DNA of 64,000 nucleotides from assembly GCA_024803745.1 (NCBI GenBank), contig JANJXV010000043.1, forward strand, positions 7,941,518-8,005,517. Direction: 5' to 3'. The notes beneath the pieces were generated by a model that ran no database searches, was not told the DNA's origin, and worked only from the letters and a program-made list of their open reading frames with translations. The translations under genes and the position numbers were made by a program. This DNA comes from Megascapheus bottae (taxonomy: Eukaryota > Chordata > Mammalia > Rodentia > Geomyidae). Shown here piece after piece: positions 58,433 through 64,000 of the stretch (position 1 is the stretch's first letter; every line of letters begins with the position of its first letter).

Positions 58433-59641
58433 TGAGCTGTTGATATATTTTAGATATGAGGCCTTTGTCCACTGTATGGCTAAAGCCATTCCCTCCAAAA
58501 TCAGGAACCAGACAAGGATGCCCATTCTCTCCACTCTTTAACATAGTATTAGAATTCCTAGGCATTGTGCTAAGGCAAGAAGCAAGCATAAAGGGGATCC
58601 AAGTAGGGAAAGAGGAAGTCAAACTATCCCTCTTTGCAGATGACATGATTCTGTATTTAAAGAATCCTGTAGACTCTACTCCCAAGCTCCTTGAGCTGAT
58701 TCAACACTTTGGAAGAGTAGCAGGCTATAAAATTAACCCTCAAAAATCAACTGCCTTCCTCTATGCCAACATTGAGAGGAATGAGGCAACAACCAGGAAA
58801 GCAACTCTTTTTGCAATAGCCTCAAAGAAAATAAAATACTTAGGAATTAGCTTAACTAGGAATGTAAAGGACCTTTTTGATGAAAACTTTAAATCCCTGA
58901 AAAGGGAAACTAAATCAGAACTAAGGAAATGGAAAAACTCCCAAGTTCCTGGATTGGAAGAATCAACATCGTGAAAATGACAATCTTGCAAAGGGCTATC
59001 TATAAATTCAACGCAATACCCAACAATATCCCAATGTCATTCTTTAAAGAAATAGAAAAGGCAATCCAAAATTTCATATGGAATAATAAAAGACCCCGTA
59101 TAGCAAAAACACTTCTTAGCAGAAAGAACAGAGCAGGAGGAATTTCAATACCAAACTTTAGACTCTATTACAGAGCTATAATTATCAAAACAGCTTGAGA
59201 CTAGCATAAGAACAGGTCTGAAGACCAATGGAATAGAACTGAGAACCCAGATATTAAACTATAAACCTATAGCCACCTAATCTTTGACAAGGGAGCCAAA
59301 AAATAGTATGGAAGAAAGATAGCCTCTTCAACATGTTGTGCTGGCAGAACTGGTTAAGCACCTGCAGAAAACTAAAGTCGAATCTTTCTTTGTCACCCTG
59401 CACTACAATTAACTCCAAATGGATCAAAGACCTGGAGGTAAAAGCTGACACAATGAAAACTTTACAAGAAGGAATAGGAGATACACTAGGCCTCCTTGGC
59501 ACAAGTCGAAACTTTTTCAATAAGGACCAATAATCACAACAAATCAGAGAAAGGCTGGATAAGTGGGACTGCATTAAACTGCAGAGCTTTTGTATGGCAA
59601 AGGACATAGCGAGTAAATTAGTTAGTAAGCCTACAGAGTGG
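58433..59641 (+). mobile_element. L1 ORF2 with internal inversion (family A)
   Basis: 58433-58486 is in minus orientation (a later ORF2 segment, 'tttagatatgaggcctttg'). 58487-59641 is in plus orientation and runs from RT ([17 protein letters not shown] near 58636-58650) to the cysteine-region upstream segment. The frame 58456-58974 has 172 open codons. Such a switch of orientation inside an L1 is typical of twin priming. No 3' end is present. Confidence 0.85.
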
Positions 59642-60430
59642 CCTTATTTTTTTATCATTAAATTCGTCTCTCTTCCTCCTCTGTGAGTTTGAAGTCATGT
59701 TATACACAGTACTTACACCTAAAATATAAACCTTTCTGCTTCGAGTACTTGCTTTGCGACAAAAATATTCGTGGATAATGAAGAGTATGGGTGTGTAGAT
59801 TCATGATTAGATTGTGAAATATACATACATTTCAGAAAGATGAAGACTCTGTTTCATAAAGCTTTTATTTAATGTCACAATAGAGTGAAAGGTAAGTTGA
59901 TGTGATAAAAGATTTTTCCCTGGAATAACCATGATTGAAATAGAATAGAAAATATTAATGAAATATGCAGTTCAATACCCTGATTTGTAAATATTCAGGA
60001 GCAATATCCTCAATTGCTACAATTACATCACTCATTGATGATAGTTCATTACAAGCCTGTGTCAAGGTAGTTCTTGCATGAATGTCATCTAGGGTGCAAT
60101 TGGATCACATCAAAATGCAATGTCAAAGTTAAGGTGAAACAATTGCAAACCACTGCTTTTCTTCACTCATTGTTATTTTCAGTTAAAGACCAAAAGCTAG
60201 AAATAGAGCTGAAGTCCAAGTGGTAAAGCAGCCTTGAGTGAAAAAGTTAAGGAACATACAATGAACACTAGAAGAAACAAAAAAAGAATAAAATTCTGTC
60301 CATAGGTCTTAAATATGTGATTCTGTAAAAATAGTATAGAACTTGCTAAGCCAACATACTTGAAGCAATAAGTAATGCTTTCCTTATCAAATTGAGATAT
60401 TGAAATGTAACAGATAAAAAGTTTTGTGTG
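59642..60430. other. AT-rich spacer, nothing recognised
   Basis: No gene, repeat or RNA identified in about 790 bases. Confidence 0.5.
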
Positions 60431-60432
60431 TT

Positions 60433-60630
60433 TGGGCCGGGAGTTTGGCCTAGTGGAAGAGTGATTGCCTACCATGCACGAAGACCTGGGTTCCATTCCT
60501 CAGTGCCACATACATAGAAAAAAGCCGGAAGTGATGCTGAAGGACAAGTGATAGAGAGCTAGCCTTGAGAAAGTCGAAGGACTGTGCTCAGGCCCGAGCC
60601 CAACCCCAAGACTGGCAAAAAAAAAGTTTC
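60433..60630 (+). mobile_element. ID-like composite SINE with A-tail
   Basis: 'gccgggagtttggcctagtgg' head region (A box), 'ggttccattcct' (B box, one change), the tail half 'ctagccttgagaaagtcg' and nine or more A at the end. Imperfect flanks 'aaaagttttgtgt' (60417) and 'aaaagtttcgtgt' (60621) look like target duplications. Confidence 0.82.
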
Positions 60631-60679
60631 GTGTTTCAACAGATTGTAGGAAGTACATTGCAAGAAAATAACCTATATT

Positions 60680-60862
60680 CAGTTTGGCCTAGTGGTAGTT
60701 TGCCGAGCATGCCCAAACACCCCGGCTCGATTCCTCCGTACCACATACACAGGAACAAAAGGACAGAAATGGTACTTGACTCAAGTAGTAGAGTTCTAGC
60801 CTTGAGAAAACCCACGGACAGTGCTCAGGCCCTGAGCCAAGTCCAAGACCAGCAAAAAAAAA
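60680..60862 (+). mobile_element. ID-like composite SINE, second copy
   Basis: 'gtttggcctagtggtag', 'ggctcgattcctccg' (B box) and 'agccttgagaaaacccac', with an A-tail at 60854-60861. Confidence 0.8.
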
Positions 60863-61979
60863 TAACCTTTATACATAATATTCAAATTTTATGTTTTATG
60901 TATCAAGTTAATGAATCAACAATACATTACAAAGTATATCCAGACAGGAATAGGCTTTAATCTTTTTTAAAGTATGACTCCTGATTTATTATGTCAATGA
61001 ATAATTATAAAAAATGCACAAGCCATTTGTATATATTCTGAATGCTAATATATAATTACACATCAGTTGAAAATGACAGAATCGTATTTTTATAAACTCA
61101 GGTTTTGCCTATTTGAATATTATCAATCCCCCCCCGTTTACCCTGTGTGGGTGAACTGAATTTTTCTAAATAAGCAGTGTTCTTATTTCCTATTTTCATA
61201 TTTCAAATTTTCACATTTCAAACCTATATATACAACATTCAAATTTTATGTATCTAATTATGAAGAATGATTAATCAACAATACATTACAAAGTATATCT
61301 AGACAATATAGATGTTAATCTTAAGAGAACCATCAAAAAATCACATACATTGTAATCTTAAAGTGTATTTCTATAGCACATGAGATATTCCTGAAGCTTT
61401 ATCAGGAAAGCAGAGAGAGAGGGAGGAGGAAGAAAGAGAAGGAGTTGGAGACAAAGAGACAAAGAGAAAGAGAGACAGAAAACAACGCCCTCCATAACAG
61501 CCTCAGGTTTATTGCAAAAGGTGAAATCTGAGTAGAAATGCTCAAGTATTGGAGAAAGGAATCTCTGAAGATTATATTAGAAGATGAAAATTTGTTAAGA
61601 GGAAAGTGTTAGGAAAATGTATTAAATGACTGTGCAAAATGATGTTGTTCACAGAGAAAGTTAATATACGTAAAATTTAGAAAAGTGATTTACAAACAAA
61701 ATAGTGAAATAACACTGAGAAGTGGAAATAATAGAATCAAGTATATATTGAACAGGAGGGGCCAAAAATATGACAAGTAACATTCCAGTTTAAATAGTTA
61801 TCGGCACCACTTGTGACTACCATGAGTAGAAAAATGTACAGTAGATCCTTACACACTGAAGTAAAAGTTTCATAATACAAACTATTACAAGAAAGGAAAA
61901 TTGCTGGACACTTACTTAGGAAAGTCTAAACACAATGCAGGCACATGGGTTTAACCTTAAGAATGCTGACTTTTTTCCT
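60863..61979. other. V2R 3' flank, AT-rich, with GA-rich tract
   Basis: No gene. A purine-rich tract lies at 61408-61481. Two short stretches near 60890-60950 and 61230-61300 share 'attcaaattttatgt' and 'atcaacaatacattacaaag', a diverged tandem duplication of ~350 bases spacing. Confidence 0.5.
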
Positions 61980-62884
61980 CTAACTATGGCTTTTGACGGG
62001 AAAGACATGCAGAGAAATTTTATTTGGCATTGATAAGATGACAAAGCACTTTGGGACAAAAATGCAGTCCAGGAGGCCTGCCCCAGAGGCCAAGATGGAG
62101 AAGACCTCCACAGCCACCATCACCTTCCCCTTGGCACTGTGGTAGACAGGCAGGAAGGTGAGCCACACACTGCAGAACATCAGCATGCTGAAGGTCAGGA
62201 ACTTGGCCTCATTGAAGGTGTCAGGCAGGTTCCTGGCCAGAAAAGCCACCGTGAAGCTGGCCAGGGCCAGGGAGCCCAGGGAGCCCAGAACACAGTAGAA
62301 GGCAGTGAGGGAGCCCTTGTTTTACACGATGATGATGTGGCCATGTTCAGAGTGTGCATCTGTGTCCACAAAGGGAGGAGAGCTTCCCAGCCAGAGACCA
62401 CACAGACACACCTGGATGAGGGTGCAGATGGGGATGAGGAGGTTAGGAGCCCCAGACATCAGCAGCCCCCTCATCCTCCTCCCTGGACAAGTGGCCTTGA
62501 AGGCCAGGACCACAGTCACCGTTTTGGCCAACACTGCGGAGACAGCCACTGTGAACACGACTCCAAATGTGATCTGCTGCAGGATGCAGGTGGCTGTGTT
62601 GGGATGGCCAATAAAGAGCAAGGCACAGAGGAAACACAAGATGAGGGAGATGAGTAGGATATAGCTGAGAGCCTGGTTATTGGCCTTGACAATGGCAGTG
62701 TCTTGGTGTTTCACAAATAATCCAAGCACAGCGGCAGTGAACATAGAGCAGCAAAGATCCATGCAGGCCAGAGCCATGCCCAAGGGATCTCCAAAAGCCA
62801 GGAAACTTTGTGCTCTCAGGAGGCACTCGTCTCTCTGTGTGTTGGCATACTGGTGATCTGCACACCTCACACACTGCTCCATGT
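61980..62884 (-). pseudogene. Vomeronasal type-2 receptor, final (7TM) exon, one in-frame stop
   Basis: V2Rs detect pheromones and other non-volatile ligands in vomeronasal neurons and signal through Go. The exon starts at 62884 after a good acceptor ('ctctttcccacag') with MEQCVRCADHQYANTQRDEC, completing the cysteine-rich domain, then seven helices. Landmarks are GPLGMALACMDLCC-like TM1 (read FGDPLGMALACMDLCCS), [45 protein letters not shown] and [20 protein letters not shown]. It closes at TAG 61980-61982. The only disruption is TAA at 62322-62324, between HIIIV and NKGSLTAF, where relatives have two coding residues. Length (~300 codons) is normal. Either a pseudogene, a segregating null allele or a sequencing error. 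Confidence 0.93.
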
Positions 62885-63919
62885 CTGTGGGAAAGAGTAA
62901 GCTAGTATTAGTGTTTTGTTCTGAATTGTTTTCTCTTCAAAAAATTTCAAACATTTTTTACTTAGATGAAATCCTAATATGTCAGCATTTACAGTAAAAG
63001 TTCTTTTCATTTCTTTCCTTTTTTCATATATTTTATTGTAATTAATAGAAGGGTTACATTATATTCACCACATAGAAGGTGAATTACTTCACATACACTG
63101 ATACCCTTTCTTGTGTCTTGGTCCCCATTTCCTCCCCCCCATCTTGTTTTCCTCCCTTCCCTATCTGACTTCAATCAAATACACATATATATTTTTGTTT
63201 CTTTTGGAAAGCATAACCCCCTCCCATTTCTCTCTTCTTCTTTATCAAGTTTTCATAGTCAACTTTTTCCTTCAGTGATTGTCACATGTATTATTATTGT
63301 GACAGTTGGGGTATTGTAATACCTAACATCAATTTTCTACTGATTTCCTTAGTCTTATTAACAGAACTCTATACAGTCCTACAGTGCTATGGAAAATTTT
63401 AATTGTATAGCTTAAAGCTTCCTACATGTCTGTGTAGAACATTGATTTTATCCCTGTAGTATCTTCTTAAATTCGTCTCATTATGGTTGTCCAGCTAACC
63501 ATCTGTGAAGCAGTAGGAACAGATAAACCATTTTCGGATACTCTATAGTTATGCTTACTTCTTGAAAAGATTTCACCTTACTGAGCACTTGCCTGTGCCA
63601 AGAACAGTACTCTGCACTGAAAAATAAAGGTAGGCAAAACCCATGTTTTCTGTGTGGACAAAATGTAAGTTTCAAGAAGAATGCTGTCCTTAATAATACT
63701 TACATTTATTTTCATGTGAGAGCTTACACTTGTCCTAATGATTATGGATAAGAGGCCTTCCTGGAGATAACATTGCCTGCAATACACTAGAAAGTATTAC
63801 TAAATAGGTAATTCAAAGTCATTCTCTGTCATACTTTCCTAGCAATACTGCCCCAACAATCTCTGTAATCCTAACCTACAACTTTTGCATTGACTTTACT
63901 TCATAAGATATGGACTTAC
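62885..63919 (-). other. V2R intron between penultimate and final exon
   Basis: Bounded by a donor 'ag|gtaagt' at 63920/63919 and an acceptor at 62885. Both flanking exons join in phase 1 to give ANGT-D-MEQC. Contains an L1 3' end at 63023-63190. Confidence 0.85.
63023..63190 (-). mobile_element. L1 3'UTR fragment (family A) in V2R intron
   Basis: Short minus-strand 3' end ('catatattttattgtaatt', 'acttcacatacactgatac', 'ccccatcttgttttcct'). The 5' side is truncated at about 63180. Confidence 0.85.
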
Positions 63920-64000
63920 CTGTCCCATTAGCAATCTGATTCTCAGGACACGGGGTACAATCAAAGCAACAGGCAGCCTTTCCCTCCTGAGGAGATTTCC
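63920..64000 (-). pseudogene. Vomeronasal type-2 receptor, penultimate exon (partial, cysteine-rich)
   Basis: Minus-strand codons read KSPQEGKAACCFDCTPCPEN followed by QIANGT, the nine-cysteine-type linker that couples the ligand-binding domain to the helices. Donor site 'gtaagt' is perfect, and the exon joins the final exon in phase. The window edge cuts off its start (normal exon ~124 bases). No lesion is visible in this part. It is labelled pseudogene only because the final exon carries a stop. Confidence 0.93.

Noticed and set aside
60433..60862. tRNA-like A and B boxes that could mark tRNA genes
   Set aside because: They sit in SINE heads with A-tails and degraded stems. No complete cloverleaf could be drawn.
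62139..62664. Plus-strand open frames of 119-172 codons opposite the V2R exon
   Set aside because: Shadows of the GC-rich V2R coding strand, with no motif of their own.

Overview
This is a stretch of mammalian nuclear DNA, almost certainly from a rodent. LINE-1 (L1) retrotransposons of several ages, 7SL/B1-like and tRNA/ID-like SINEs, a U6 snRNA retrocopy and broken chemosensory receptor genes fill it. The SINE types (an ID-like head fused to a tail reading 'agtggcgctgtggctcaagtgg'-style sequence, and a B1-like unit ending in a 'gccaccgcgcccggcc'-type end) resemble those I associate with kangaroo rats and pocket mice (Heteromyidae). That taxonomic call is inference only. I see no prokaryotic, viral or CRISPR-type gene system, and no fully intact gene. 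The best-preserved gene is a vomeronasal type-2 receptor (V2R) at the right edge.

Layout. 1-1072: L1 3' fragment. 1073-7550: segmental duplication block A with an olfactory receptor (OR) pseudogene, followed by a V2R fragment (7650-7940). 7970-12628: L1 pieces, mainly a minus-strand L1 that keeps its 5'UTR, ORF1 and half of ORF2. 12631-25925: three arrays of a ~143-bp tandem repeat, interrupted by L1s, including a 6.5-kb full-length L1 (18969-25461) inside the repeat with a 16-bp target-site duplication. 25926-28800: small L1 and SINE pieces. 28805-34266: duplication block B with a second OR pseudogene. 35106-37672: an L1 insertion, an unrelated OR pseudogene and another L1 tail. 37.7-43 kb: SINEs, simple repeats and a U6-L1 chimeric retrocopy. 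43055-47042: block C, the inverted third copy of the OR duplication. 47.1-53.4 kb: a nest of minus-strand L1s. 54462-55255: an orphan V2R exon 3 pseudogene. 56.2-59.6 kb: L1s, one flanked by an unusually long ~230-bp direct repeat. 61980-64000: the last two exons of a minus-strand V2R with one premature stop.

Most unusual is the ~143-bp tandem repeat. By eye its monomer is made from two non-adjacent pieces of L1 ORF2 (about 98 bp and 45 bp, normally some 245 bp apart) joined and amplified into at least 26 copies with a higher-order period near 2 kb. Other points of note are two L1 elements that share a 5'UTR but carry very different ORF1 proteins, a U6-L1 chimera with a perfect 14-bp target duplication, and two L1 remnants broken at the same place in the 5'UTR.

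Functionally the window is a chemosensory gene graveyard: four OR pseudogenes (family 7-like), two V2R pieces and one almost complete V2R end. The L1 and satellite material has split and rearranged it.
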